The notes under the pieces are model-generated. The model saw only the letters and a program-made list of their open reading frames with translations, had not been told where the DNA came from and made no database searches. This document shows, one piece after another, positions 46,367 to 55,491 of a stretch of 64,000 nucleotides of DNA. This DNA comes from JAMXLO01 sp963832895 (GTDB taxonomy: Bacteria > Pseudomonadota > Alphaproteobacteria > Acetobacterales > Acetobacteraceae). The stretch lies in NCBI GenBank assembly GCA_963832895.1, contig CAWHVQ010000021.1, positions 248,001 through 312,000 on the forward strand, read 5' to 3'. Within the stretch, counting starts at the first letter, position 1; every line of letters starts with the position of its first letter. The position numbers were made by a program, and so were the translations under genes.

Positions 46367-48051
46367 ATGGAACTGTCGATTCTTGCAGCTTCTCTCGCGG
46401 GCGCCGCGGCGTTGAGTGTTCCGCTCGTAAAGGCCAAACGGCGGATCGAACTGTCGATGGCGAAGCACCGGTCGCTTGCGGGACATGCGCGGCTCGCACG
46501 ACGGATTGCTTCGCTGGTGCCGTTCTATGAGTATGATGAACACCAGTTCTTCCGCTCGGATAATCCACCCGAGAGCATCGCTAGCAGAAGACGCAATGGC
46601 TTTTTGCGGCTCGCCTCGGTCCATCGGGAACGGTTCCCGCGCACCAGCGCCCTGACTGCCGAGGTGAGGAACGGAGCCTCCGATCTTCAATTTACCGCGG
46701 CCTACCGGGTCCCATTCCAGGTACAGCCGCCACGTCCGCGAACACCTGGCGGCCGGTTCGGTGCTTGAGTTCCTCCGCCGGCGTGACCGTCAGCGATGTT
46801 GACGGCAATATCTTGTATGACGTTGCCAACTCCTATGGCGTCAATCTGTTTGGCTACGACTTCTACAAGGACTGCATCGCCCGCGGTGCCGAACGCGTGC
46901 GTGATCTTGGGCCGGTGCTCGGCGCCTACCACCCGATCGTCGCCTACAACATCGAACGCATCCGGCAGATCTCCGGGCTGGACGAGGTGTCGTTCCACAT
47001 GTCGGGCACCGAGGCGGTGATGCAGGCGGTGCGGCTCGCGCGCTATCATACACGCCGCTCGCATCTGGTTCGCTTCTCCGGCGCGTATCACGGCTGGTGG
47101 AGCGACGTTCAACCTGGCATCGGCAACCCCTCGGCGGTGCGTGATACCTACACACTGGCCGAGATGTCCGAGCATACTCTGAAGGTGCTCCGGACACGCC
47201 ACGACATCGCCTGTGTGTTGGTCAATCCGCTCCAGGCGTTGCACCCGAACGCGGGGCCTCCTGCCAATTCGTCGCTGGTCGACAGCGGCAGGGCAGCGCA
47301 TTTCGACCGCCAGGCATATACGCGTTGGCTGCAACAGCTTCGCGCTGTGTGCACCGCGCGCAGGATCGCTCTGATCTTCGACGAGGTCTTCGTCGGCTTC
47401 CGTCTGGCACTCGGCGGAGCGCAGGAGTATTTCGGCGTCAGGGCGGATCTCGTCACCTACGGCAAGACATTGGGTGGCGGATTTCCGGCCGGCGTGGTGT
47501 GCGGACGCCATGAATGGATGAAGCGATTCCGAGACGATCGTCCGGGTGACGTGTGTCTGGCACGCGGCACATTCAACGCGCATCCTTACGTCATGGGGGC
47601 GATGAACGAGTTTCTGCGCCGCCTCGAAACTACGGAGATGCGGGCTCTCTATGAGGGCCTCGATGAGCTGTGGAACGAGCGGACCAAGCGCTTGAACCGT
47701 CGACTTAAGGAGGCGAGTCTTCCTGTCACTGTGGCGAACATCTCGTCCATCTGGACGGTCTGCTATACGCGTCCGTCCCGCTACAATTGGATGTTGCAGT
47801 ACTACCTTCGTGCCGAGGGGTTGGCGTTGAGCTGGGTTGGCACCGGCCGGCTTATCTTCAGCCTGAACTATAGCGACGCGGACTTCGCCACCGTGATGGA
47901 TCGCTTCATTGCGGCGGCAGGGGCGATGGATCGTGATGGCTGGTGGTGGACCAGTTCCGCCCGCACGAACAAATCGATCAGACGACAGGTCCTGCGCGAA
48001 ATCGTGGCCACCTATTGGTCGCAACGTGGCGCGCGTTCGGACGCTGCCTGA
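46367..48051 (+). CDS. membrane-anchored class III aminotransferase (GSA-aminomutase-like), two frameshifts
   Basis: Three frames together encode about 560 residues. Frame 1: an N-terminal hydrophobic helix (LAASLAGAAALSVPLV) and a linker to FTAAYRVPFQ. Frame 2: YSRHVREHLAAGSVL. Frame 3: SSSAGVTVSDVDGNILYDVA through to the end, with FHMSGTEAVMQAVRLAR, IFDEVFVGFR and the PLP lysine in TYGKTLGGGFPAG. Removing one G at about 46720 and one T at about 46763 joins them; the span is 3n+2. The core resembles glutamate-1-semialdehyde aminotransferases but the membrane anchor and long linker do not, so the substrate is open. Context (psd, Mpo1-like, fatty acid hydroxylase) hints at lipid head-group or sphingoid-like chemistry. 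Confidence 0.78.
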
Positions 48052-48069
48052 ATTCGTTCGCGCCTGCCG

Positions 48070-48642
48070 CTAGTTCGGACGCGCGGCGAGCTTGGCGCCC
48101 TCGATGAGTTCGCCGCGCAACAGATAGGCGGGCGCGCGGTAGTACAGCCTAATATCGTGGAATGGGTCGGTGAGGATCTTCGTCGCCCAAACGAGCCCAG
48201 TCTGGACGTCTCTGATCTTGAACAGTTGCACGGTCCGAAAAAGCAATCCACCGGTGCCCAACCAGAGCCACAGCCAGCCGACGTGGCGCGCGAACTCACC
48301 GATCGTTCTGGCTGGTTCGACGGTCCGCAGGAGCGTGGGGTCGACAAACAGCAGCAACGGCGACAATGCCCAGATCGTCAAAAGGATGATCTTGCGCCGC
48401 AGATTGTAGCCGACCTTGATCTCTTCCTTGTATTGGTGGGTCGCATGATTGACGAAGTCATAGCCCTTGGGTTCGAAAAACAGGTGTCCGACCTGGCGAC
48501 TGACCATGGCCACGAGCCACCCGGTCAGCGCTGCCGCAGCGGGGTCCTTGAATACGAGGATATAGGCACAAACGAAGCTTGTTGCGCTGAGCAGATGGAG
48601 GGACTGGTTGATCCGACTATGATGATAGTACCCGATGATCAT
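48070..48642 (-). CDS. Mpo1/DUF962-like membrane protein
   Basis: 190 residues with about four transmembrane helices. YYHHSRINQSLHLLSA and RQVGHLFFEPKGYDFVNH have the spaced His and GHxxFE pattern of Mpo1-like (DUF962) proteins, whose yeast member is a 2-hydroxy fatty acid dioxygenase. The match is partial, so the assignment is tentative. Convergent with the aminotransferase. Confidence 0.5.
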   Translation of the reverse strand: MIIGYYHHSRINQSLHLLSATSFVCAYILVFKDPAAAALTGWLVAMVSRQVGHLFFEPKGYDFVNHATHQYKEEIKVGYNLRRKIILLTIWALSPLLLFVDPTLLRTVEPARTIGEFARHVGWLWLWLGTGGLLFRTVQLFKIRDVQTGLVWATKILTDPFHDIRLYYRAPAYLLRGELIEGAKLAARPN

Positions 48643-48942
48643 CCCACCGCTGTTCCTTCAGGTGTTCGCGAAATCCTGTCATCGCCATCCTTGCTCAACT
48701 ATTTGTGGTCTGCAGGTCCGCCGGGCCCATGCACAAGCCCTCGCGAATCGGCGAGGCCCCGCAAAGGTTGCATCGGTTTGGTGCGGAGACACGTGATGGT
48801 TTGATGACGGCGGCGGACCCACGTGTTGCGACTGGCGCAAAATCAGCGCCCCGCACAGATGCGACCATCCTGTGACATTGATGGCAGCGCAGACTGAGCT
48901 GCATACTACATCCTTTGCCGCCACGGTTGGAGGCCGCTTGCT
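48643..48942. other. intergenic stretch without gene
   Basis: 300 bases between two divergent genes. An inverted repeat ACACGTG (48789-48795) / CACGTGT (48820-48826) could be an operator. Nothing else recognised. Confidence 0.4.
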
Positions 48943-50409
48943 ATGTTTTCATTCACATCAGGCGACACGGCTGCTTTGGCGGGTCATGTGGGCTGTCTCT
49001 GCCACAGGCAGGAAATTCGTTCTCTGACGCGCAGGATAGGCACAGATCTTTCGCGACGCGGCTTTGTTGCCGGCATGACCGCCTCGATTGGATCGCTCGG
49101 CCCGCCACGGCTTGCAGGCGCGCAGTCTGTGTCGATGCCTGCTTCGCCGCCCCGGTCGATCCTGTTCACGAACCTGCGGCTGTTCGACGGGAAGTCCAGC
49201 GCATTGCGCGACGGGCTCCGTCTGCTCGTCGAGGGCAATCACATCAAGGCTGTGGCGAATGGCAACCCTGCGGCACCGGATGGCGCACAGGTCATCGATT
49301 GTGGTGGCCGAGTGATGATGCCAGGCCTGATCGACGCGCACTGGCATTCGATGTTTGCTGCTTTGTCTCTGCAGACGATGATGACCGCAGATGTCGGCTA
49401 CATCTTTCTGGCCGCCGCCGCGGAGGCCGAGAACACGCTGATGCGCGGGTTTACCACGGTCCGGGATGTTGGTGGTCCCGCCTTCGCGTTGCAGCAGGCC
49501 ATCGACGAGGGTCTTTTGCCAGGCCCCCGCATCTACCCGTCAGGTGCCATGATAACTGCGACCGGCGGTCACGGTGACATGCGTCCAGTGTCCGAACTGC
49601 CCAGTGTCGCGGGCAAGCCTGCCGGTGTGGAGATGTCAGGCGGCAGCATCGTTGCCGACAGTCCGGCCGAGGTCCGATTGCGCGTGCGCGAGCAGCTCTT
49701 GCAGCGCGCGGCGCAGATCAAGGTCGTCGGAAGCGGTGGAGTGTCGACGCCGCGCAGCCCGCTCGATGCGCTAACCTTTACGCAGCCCGAGTTGCGCGCC
49801 GCCGTCGAAGCGGCCGAAGACTGGGGCACCTATGTCACGGTACATGCCTATGTGCCTGCTGCGATTCAGCGCGCGATTGCCGCGGGAGCTGCATGCGTCG
49901 AACATGGCCATCTGATGGACGAGACGACCGCCAGGCTGATAGCGGACAAGGGCGTGTGGCTGAGTATTCAACCGTTCATTGGGGAAGGTGATTGGGTACC
50001 GTTGACAGGCGAAAGCCGGGCCAAGCAACTACAGGTAATTGCTGGCACCGAGACAGCATATGCGCTCGCAAAGAAATACAATATCAAGACAGCGTTCGGC
50101 TCAGATCTGCTTTTCTCCGCGGCCGTGGCAACGCGACAGGGTGCCATGCTGGCACATTTGAGCCGTTGGTACTCGGCACCCGAGATTCTGAAAATGGCCA
50201 CCGCGACCAATGCCGAACTGCTTGGCCTGGCCGGTCCACGCAATCCCTATGCCGGGAGGCTGGGTGTCCTGGAAGAGGGTGCGCTTGCCGATCTGATCCT
50301 CGTCGACGGCAATCCCATCGAGAAGGTGCAGCTCATAGAGGACCCGGCGACGAATTTTGTCATCATAATGAAGGACGGCAAGGTCTATAAGAATATCCTG
50401 CATTCGTGA
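48943..50409 (+). CDS. Tat-exported metal-dependent amidohydrolase
   Basis: 488 residues. Twin-arginine motif SRRGFVAG near residue 37 predicts export. Amidohydrolase signatures: DAHWHS (metal His), KVVGSGG with the carboxylated Lys, HAYVP, EHGHLMD and FGSDLLFS (final Asp). Resembles imidazolonepropionase-like/Xaa-Pro dipeptidase-type amidohydrolases; substrate unknown. GGAGG lies upstream. Confidence 0.85.
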   Translation: MFSFTSGDTAALAGHVGCLCHRQEIRSLTRRIGTDLSRRGFVAGMTASIGSLGPPRLAGAQSVSMPASPPRSILFTNLRLFDGKSSALRDGLRLLVEGNHIKAVANGNPAAPDGAQVIDCGGRVMMPGLIDAHWHSMFAALSLQTMMTADVGYIFLAAAAEAENTLMRGFTTVRDVGGPAFALQQAIDEGLLPGPRIYPSGAMITATGGHGDMRPVSELPSVAGKPAGVEMSGGSIVADSPAEVRLRVREQLLQRAAQIKVVGSGGVSTPRSPLDALTFTQPELRAAVEAAEDWGTYVTVHAYVPAAIQRAIAAGAACVEHGHLMDETTARLIADKGVWLSIQPFIGEGDWVPLTGESRAKQLQVIAGTETAYALAKKYNIKTAFGSDLLFSAAVATRQGAMLAHLSRWYSAPEILKMATATNAELLGLAGPRNPYAGRLGVLEEGALADLILVDGNPIEKVQLIEDPATNFVIIMKDGKVYKNILHS

Positions 50410-50410
50410 C

Positions 50411-50579
50411 GATCGCCGGTGCAACTTGTCCAATGTGATGGGCAAGTCGAGCACGCGCCGTTCGCGATTGCTGTAGCGGTACCCACGATGCGGATTCCGC
50501 CCATTGCCTTGATGCCGAGTGGAATGATGATCGCATCCGGCTCGTCGACGAAGATCACCTCGATGTCGTGCGCACCGGC
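50411..50579 (-). pseudogene. xanthine dehydrogenase molybdopterin-subunit C-terminal remnant
   Basis: Minus-strand frames give AHDIEVIFVDEPDAIIIPLG, then IKAMGGIRIVGTATAIAN, then one frame off RVLDLPITLDKL, in the order of the C-terminus of xanthine dehydrogenase-type large subunits (VDEP...G.KG.GE...G...AIAN...DLPIT). About eight residues between AIAN and RVLDLP are missing and the rest of the gene is absent. A dead fragment. Confidence 0.65.
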
Positions 50580-50779
50580 GATCGGTCGCGAGCTGCCATG
50601 TATCGCCGGGCAGCCGGTGAAAATCCGCAGACGACGCACATGTCCGAAGGGTCCGGGTTGGCTCGCGATGCGGCAGGTTGCACAGGCCGGCATGGCGATC
50701 GGGGCGGAACGCCTGCGATATGGCGGCCGCAATCTTTCTGTGCAATGAATTAAAAGAACGAATTCGATCGAGTGAAACG

Positions 50780-51727
50780 ATGACTATCCTGCCCAGCCCA
50801 CAACAGCTCCGCTATTTGACAGCGTTGGCCGAAAGCCGCCATTTCGGCCGTGCGGCGCTGGCCTGTTCGGTAACTCAGTCTACCCTGTCGGCCGGCATCC
50901 TGACGCTGGAGCGGCAGCTCGACGCGGCGATCCTCGATCGCAATGCCGGCAAGCACGTGGTGTTCACGCCGCTTGGCAGCGATCTGGTTGCACGTGCGGG
51001 CGCTGCGCTGGCCGCGCTGGAGGCGGTCGTGGAGGCAGCGGAAGCGGCGCGTGCACCGATGGGCGGCCCGCTTCGGCTCGGCGTGATCCCAACCATTGGG
51101 CCATTCCTGCTGCCACGCCTGATGCCGATGCTGCGCCACGCCTTTCCGCAGCTGCGGCTCTACTTGCGCGAGGATACCACCGCGCATCTCGTCGAGCGGC
51201 TCGAGTCGACCAGGCTGGACGTGCTGCTCCTGGCACTCCCTTGCGACTGCGGCGCCGCCGAGGCAGCGCCGGTGGCCCGCGACGAGTTTCTGGTTGCACT
51301 GCCGTCCGGTCACAGGCTGGCGGCTCAGGACAAGGTACCGGTAGCGGCTCTCGCCGGCGAACGGTTGCTGCTGCTGGAAGACGGCCATTGCCTGCGGGAT
51401 CAGGCGCTGGCGGTGTGCGGCCTGCTGGCCGGTGATCGCGATGGTCAGGATGGCTTCGCCGCCACCAGTCTCTATACGCTGGTGCAGATGGTGGCCGGCG
51501 GATTGGGCGTGACCTTGCTGCCCAGGATCGCCGTCGCGGCCGGCGTGACGGGGGGAACCGAGATTGAGCTGCGTCCTCTGGCCGGTGCCGGCGCCTGGCG
51601 CACCCTGGGGCTCGCCTGGCGCCCGAATGCACCGCGGGCATCGGAGTATCGGGCGCTGGCGCCACTGCTGACGGACACCTGCCGCGAGGCCCTGACTTCA
51701 CGCCCGCCGGGAGCGGGCGCAAAGTGA
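50780..51727 (+). CDS. oxyR: OxyR-type LysR transcriptional regulator
   Basis: 315 residues. N-terminal HTH (QLRYLTALAESRHFGRAALA, SVTQSTLSAGILTLE). The redox motif LLLEDGHCLRDQALAVC contains the peroxide-sensing Cys and the resolving Cys at the OxyR spacing. Probably senses hydrogen peroxide and activates catalase/peroxidase genes, none of which are in view. Confidence 0.9.
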   Translation: MTILPSPQQLRYLTALAESRHFGRAALACSVTQSTLSAGILTLERQLDAAILDRNAGKHVVFTPLGSDLVARAGAALAALEAVVEAAEAARAPMGGPLRLGVIPTIGPFLLPRLMPMLRHAFPQLRLYLREDTTAHLVERLESTRLDVLLLALPCDCGAAEAAPVARDEFLVALPSGHRLAAQDKVPVAALAGERLLLLEDGHCLRDQALAVCGLLAGDRDGQDGFAATSLYTLVQMVAGGLGVTLLPRIAVAAGVTGGTEIELRPLAGAGAWRTLGLAWRPNAPRASEYRALAPLLTDTCREALTSRPPGAGAK

Positions 51728-51731
51728 GCAG

Positions 51732-52067
51732 ATGAGCCAAAGTCCCTATCTGTTTCGCGCCGCGACCCACCCATTGGAGGCGGTCACGGAACGACTGAAG
51801 GTGCGCGAGGCAGTATCGGGCTTTGGAATCGCGCTGCGCTATCAGGAGCGGGCGCCGGATCTGCCGGGTGCGGCCGAGCCCGCGTGGTGCGAAACCGGCC
51901 ATTCCATCTTCATTCTGGCCGGCCGCATCCGCTACACCTTCAACGACCACAGCGTCGAGGCCGGGCCGGGCGACATGCTCCACATCCCCGCGGGCACCGA
52001 GCACCGTCACAAGCCGAGCGTGGTGGGTGATGAGGTGGTACGTTACGTGCTGACCGAATTCGACTAG
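51732..52067 (+). CDS. cupin domain protein
   Basis: 111-residue single-domain cupin (GHSIFILAGRIRYTFNDHSV, AGPGDMLHIPAGTEHRHKPS), with His ligands visible in HIPAGTEHRH. Starts 5 bases after oxyR, so it is likely co-transcribed. Function unknown. Confidence 0.82.
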   Translation: MSQSPYLFRAATHPLEAVTERLKVREAVSGFGIALRYQERAPDLPGAAEPAWCETGHSIFILAGRIRYTFNDHSVEAGPGDMLHIPAGTEHRHKPSVVGDEVVRYVLTEFD

Positions 52068-52125
52068 GGCTCTCAACCGTTCCTCAATTGTCCTGTGACA
52101 CGCTTCCGAGCGGAGGTGCGGCACC

Positions 52126-52563
52126 ATGCTGCTCGACAGCGTGTGGAATCTGTTGGGATGGCGTCCGCCTCCGGCTGCCATGTCCGCCGAACCGACGCCT
52201 TCATTGGTGCCCGACGCTCCGCTCGCGGAAGACGACGATCCGCTCTGGCCGAGCGCCCGGATCAGTATGGCGGAGGCGCTGTGGGGCGAGGGCTTCCTGT
52301 TTCCCGGTGGCGGCGCCGAGGTGCTGCGCCTCGCCAAGCCGCTTGGTCTGACGGCGGCGTCCAGCCTATTGTTGATCGGTGCCGGCACCGGTGGCCCGCC
52401 CCGGCGCATTGCGGCGGAATTTGGCGTCTGGGTGACCGGCTATGAGGCCAACCCGCGCCTCACGGCCCTGGCCAACGAGCGCAGCCAGCGGGCCGGACAG
52501 GGTCGTCGGGCTCAGGTGGAGCACTGGGATCCATCGGCGCCAAACCCTACATACACGGTCTAG
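52126..52563 (+). pseudogene. SAM-dependent methyltransferase, truncated by integration
   Basis: 145 residues. The SAM-binding motif is SSLLLIGAGTGGPPRRIA, followed by GVWVTGYEANP and VEHWDPSAP, as in class I methyltransferases, which are normally about twice as long. After WDPSAP the sequence changes (NPTYTV-stop) and a recombinase gene begins at once, so the element appears to have inserted inside this gene near 52540-52550. The missing 3' half should lie at the right end of the element. Confidence 0.72.
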
Positions 52564-52621
52564 GCACCTGACGGCAAATAGAATCAATGGCCTGACTGCC
52601 GAAAGGGTGCCGGTAAGCGTG

Positions 52622-53908
52622 ATGGGAAGCGTAACCGTGGATATGCACCACCTGCACCAGCGCCGTCGAGTTTGGTACGTCGAACTGGACGTGCCTTTAT
52701 CCCTTCGGGCCAAGCTCGGGCGCAGACTGACCCGCACCACTAAGGCGACTGATCCCCTGATTGCCGTGCAATGCCGTGATCCAATCTTGAGCGAGTTCCA
52801 GGCACGCATTGCCCGTGCTCACGCCGAGGCAGCCCTACCAGCGGGCGCATCCACCTTGGCGTTTCTTGAGCGGGCTGCTGCCGAGGCGGAACTTAAAGCG
52901 CAGCGGTTGGTCCAACAGGCAGCGCAGGAGCGGGATGCAGCCCGGTGGGCACTCGACCAGATAGCACGTCTGGAAAGGCGCTCCGCTGCCACCACGGCTC
53001 AACAGACGCCCACCGTGGGCCATACGTTCAAGGAAGCCGCAGAAGCCTGCATCGCCAGCAAGCGGAAGGGATGGAAAGGCAAGGATAGTTGGTCTCCGGT
53101 CATGCGCCTGTATGCGTATCCCATGCTGGCTGACACACCCGTTGATGAGATCACGTCGGACATCGTTCTGCGGGTGCTGGAGCCGATCTGGGACCGCATC
53201 CCCGCCACCGGGCGCAGCCTTCAGCGGATGGTCGAGAATATCTTGTCCTACGCGAAGGCGAGGGGCTGGCGGCATGGCGATAACCCTGCCGTCTGGACTG
53301 GCCACCTTGAGTTCACATTGCCCGCTACGTCTAACGCCAACCCTGCCGCGCATCATCCGGCGCTCGATTGGCGGCAACTGCCGGCCTTCATGGCGAAGCT
53401 GCGGGCCAATGAGACGACTGCCGGCAGGGCGCTAGCGTTCACGATCCTGACCGCTGCCAGGAAGGGCGAGACGTTCGGGGCGACGTGGGATGAGTTCGAC
53501 ATGGAGTCCCGCACCTGGACGATCCCTGCGGCTCGAATGAAGGCGGGTCGTGAGCATCGAATCCCACTATCCGACGCTGCGCTCGCGGTCCTGGCAGAGA
53601 TGCGTAGTAGGTCATTGCCGCGTCATCGCGGGCTCGTGTTCCCAGGCCAGAAAGGGCGTTTGTCCAACACCACGTTCTATCGGGTGATCAATGAGCGCCT
53701 GGGTGTGACGGATGCCGTAGGGCATGGATTCAGAAGTTCATTCCGCGATTGGGCCGCAGATAACAACCACCCGGCCGATATTGCAGAGGCCGCGCTGGCG
53801 CATGTGACAGGTTCCAAAGTGGAACGAGCCTATCAGCGCAGCGATCTATTGGAGAGACGCAGGGAATTGATGCAACTGTGGGCGAGTTTCTGCATGACAG
53901 AAATTTAA
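52622..53908 (+). CDS. int: tyrosine recombinase (phage-type integrase)
   Basis: About 428 residues from the ATG at 52622 (52643 is an alternative). N-terminal arm-binding/SAM-like region with a coiled-coil stretch (AEAELKAQRLVQQAAQERDA). Catalytic residues: Arg in LTAARKGETFGATWDEFD, HxxR in GHGFRSSFRDW, His in LAHVTGSKVE and Tyr in ERAYQRSD. It sits at the junction with the methyltransferase gene and reads into the element. Confidence 0.92.
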   Translation: MGSVTVDMHHLHQRRRVWYVELDVPLSLRAKLGRRLTRTTKATDPLIAVQCRDPILSEFQARIARAHAEAALPAGASTLAFLERAAAEAELKAQRLVQQAAQERDAARWALDQIARLERRSAATTAQQTPTVGHTFKEAAEACIASKRKGWKGKDSWSPVMRLYAYPMLADTPVDEITSDIVLRVLEPIWDRIPATGRSLQRMVENILSYAKARGWRHGDNPAVWTGHLEFTLPATSNANPAAHHPALDWRQLPAFMAKLRANETTAGRALAFTILTAARKGETFGATWDEFDMESRTWTIPAARMKAGREHRIPLSDAALAVLAEMRSRSLPRHRGLVFPGQKGRLSNTTFYRVINERLGVTDAVGHGFRSSFRDWAADNNHPADIAEAALAHVTGSKVERAYQRSDLLERRRELMQLWASFCMTEI

Positions 53909-54024
53909 CTTTCCCATCTGGACCCAGCGGGTAGGCTCCCCATTGCCACCCCACCCTGGGGAGGCGGCCCGCCACGCTGTTGGAAGCAACGTGACGGACC
54001 TGACGGACCACATGGAGGATGACC

Positions 54025-54432
54025 ATGCAGACCGCTGCACAGCACCATACAGTGCGTTTCTTATCGTTCACACTCTCATCTGGCCTTGCACCCACGGCCA
54101 CCGTGCCGGACTGGCTGTGCGCCTTACTGGCGGCCCATAAGCCGGGATCGCCTGACTTAGACTTAGCACTGAGCCGTGGTCACCACGGCATGTGCGTGCA
54201 GAACGTTGGCGAAGTGGCGGAGGGCATCGAGATATGGCGCCTGCCGTCAGATCAATTCCTCTGCTTCCACACGTTCTCGGACGGCAAGCCCGACACCTGC
54301 ATCATCTGCAACTCGATTGCCGATTTCCTGATGCTCCAGGCGACGGTACTCGGCACGATGGCCGTGAAGATCATGCAAGAGGATCGATACAACTACTGGC
54401 GCGAAAAGGAACTGTATCCGAGACACGCCTGA
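54025..54432 (+). CDS. hypothetical protein of the element
   Basis: 135 residues, not recognised. GGAGG precedes the ATG. Contains a Cys pair (DTCIICNS) and a mixed alpha/beta composition, no signal peptide. Likely co-transcribed with the next small gene. Confidence 0.6.
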   Translation: MQTAAQHHTVRFLSFTLSSGLAPTATVPDWLCALLAAHKPGSPDLDLALSRGHHGMCVQNVGEVAEGIEIWRLPSDQFLCFHTFSDGKPDTCIICNSIADFLMLQATVLGTMAVKIMQEDRYNYWREKELYPRHA

Positions 54433-54446
54433 AGGGGGCCGGTCCA

Positions 54447-54632
54447 ATGGCGAACGGCACCGAACCCTACGATTCGCTTGAACTTCTCGTTGGTATGCAC
54501 GGTGTCTCGCTGGTGCTCGAACAATTCGCCAACGTGCTGAGCGGCACTGGCAGCGTATGCTCGGGCATCTTGCGTGAAGTAGCGGCCATAGAAACTTGGC
54601 TGCAGAGACGTCAAGAGAGTGGAGTGTGTTAG
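54447..54632 (+). CDS. hypothetical small protein of the element
   Basis: 61 residues from the ATG at 54447, preceded by AAGGGGG. Mainly helical (SLELLVGMHGVSLVLEQFANVL, ILREVAAIETWLQRR). Not recognised. Followed by a strong terminator. Confidence 0.5.
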   Translation: MANGTEPYDSLELLVGMHGVSLVLEQFANVLSGTGSVCSGILREVAAIETWLQRRQESGVC

Positions 54633-54638
54633 ACTTTG

Positions 54639-54668
54639 AACCCCCAGCAATGGGGGTTTTCTTTTGGC
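54639..54668. terminator. bidirectional Rho-independent terminator
   Basis: AACCCCC-agcaat-GGGGGTT followed by TTCTTTT on the plus strand and a T-rich end on the minus strand as well. It separates the plus genes from the two minus-strand HTH genes. Confidence 0.8.
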
Positions 54669-54965
54669 CTAGTACCCGATCCGCTTGCTACCCTGCTCAA
54701 GGCGACGGAGCAGCATAATTGCGGCCCCATGACGACCTTTTTCGACTTCCCTGCTGATCGCCTTCCAAGTCGCGACAGCGCTGTTCGAACGCCGCACTTG
54801 TATATGCGCACGCCGGCTTTCATCGTCGGCCAGATAGCGCATCCACGATGATCTGCTAATCCCGAGTGCTCCGGCGATCTCATCGTCATTCAACCCGAAG
54901 CCAGCGGCTTCCAGCGCCTTTTGGAAATCGATGACGACCTTGGGGCGTCCACGTGGCTTAGCCAT
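54669..54965 (-). CDS. small HTH DNA-binding protein (terminase small subunit-like)
   Basis: 98 residues. A helix-turn-helix is visible in LNDDEIAGALGISRSSWMRYLADD, with helices after it (VEKGRHGAAIMLLRRLEQ). N-terminus KPRGRPKVVIDFQ is basic. The layout is like small terminase subunits and phage regulators. It starts directly after the stop of the next minus-strand gene and looks like its paralogue. Confidence 0.6.
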   Translation of the reverse strand: MAKPRGRPKVVIDFQKALEAAGFGLNDDEIAGALGISRSSWMRYLADDESRRAHIQVRRSNSAVATWKAISREVEKGRHGAAIMLLRRLEQGSKRIGY

Positions 54966-55358
54966 TTATTCAGACTCCTTTTGGAATCGTTCGAACAGCT
55001 TCCGTTGATTCGCAAACAGTGAGTCAACGGAGGCGATGACATCAACCTGCACCGTCTTGGCGGCCGGACGGCGGCGGGGATACAGTGCTTCCTCCATCTC
55101 CGGGGTGTCTTCGAACAACTTTAACGCCTTAAGAGCTGAGACCGATCCGCGCTCACCAGCTTTGACTAATTGCTTGCGGGCCTTAGCTGCCCCTTCAGCA
55201 CGGCCGCGCCGATGCAGGGCGAGAATGTCGGGATCACTACACAGCGTCTCTGCTTCTGTAGGAGCGACGCCGCAGACCACCAGCGCGTCAAACGGCAACA
55301 CGCCGATCGATGCGAGTTGCGTGAACTCAGTCTGTTGTGCGGTGGTTAGAATGGTCAT
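54966..55358 (-). CDS. small helical protein, paralogue of the downstream HTH protein
   Basis: 130 residues. Aligns by eye with the 98-residue HTH protein: ALVVCGVAPTEAETLCSDP against the HTH, then GRAEGAAKARKQLVKAGERG, as in small-terminase-like proteins, then a Lys/Glu-rich tail. The helix-turn-helix turn is less clear. Function in DNA binding or packaging is inferred only from this pattern. Confidence 0.55.
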   Translation of the reverse strand: MTILTTAQQTEFTQLASIGVLPFDALVVCGVAPTEAETLCSDPDILALHRRGRAEGAAKARKQLVKAGERGSVSALKALKLFEDTPEMEEALYPRRRPAAKTVQVDVIASVDSLFANQRKLFERFQKESE

Positions 55359-55491
55359 TTTTGAATACCAATATCCAGGTATAGGTGATTTGCTAAGTCT
55401 GTGCTAATACGCTTTTTTAGTGGATTAGTCCATCCCTTCTGAGACTAGGTGTGTCAGAAAGGGTAGTAACAAATATAGAGGTTAACATTTC
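55359..55491. promoter_or_regulatory. divergent control region in the element
   Basis: 133 A+T-rich bases between the minus-strand HTH pair and the plus operon. An inverted repeat CCCTTCTGA / TCAGAAAGGG (55434-55473) with one extra base in one arm, and a weaker TACC/GGTA repeat, are candidate operators. Confidence 0.4.
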
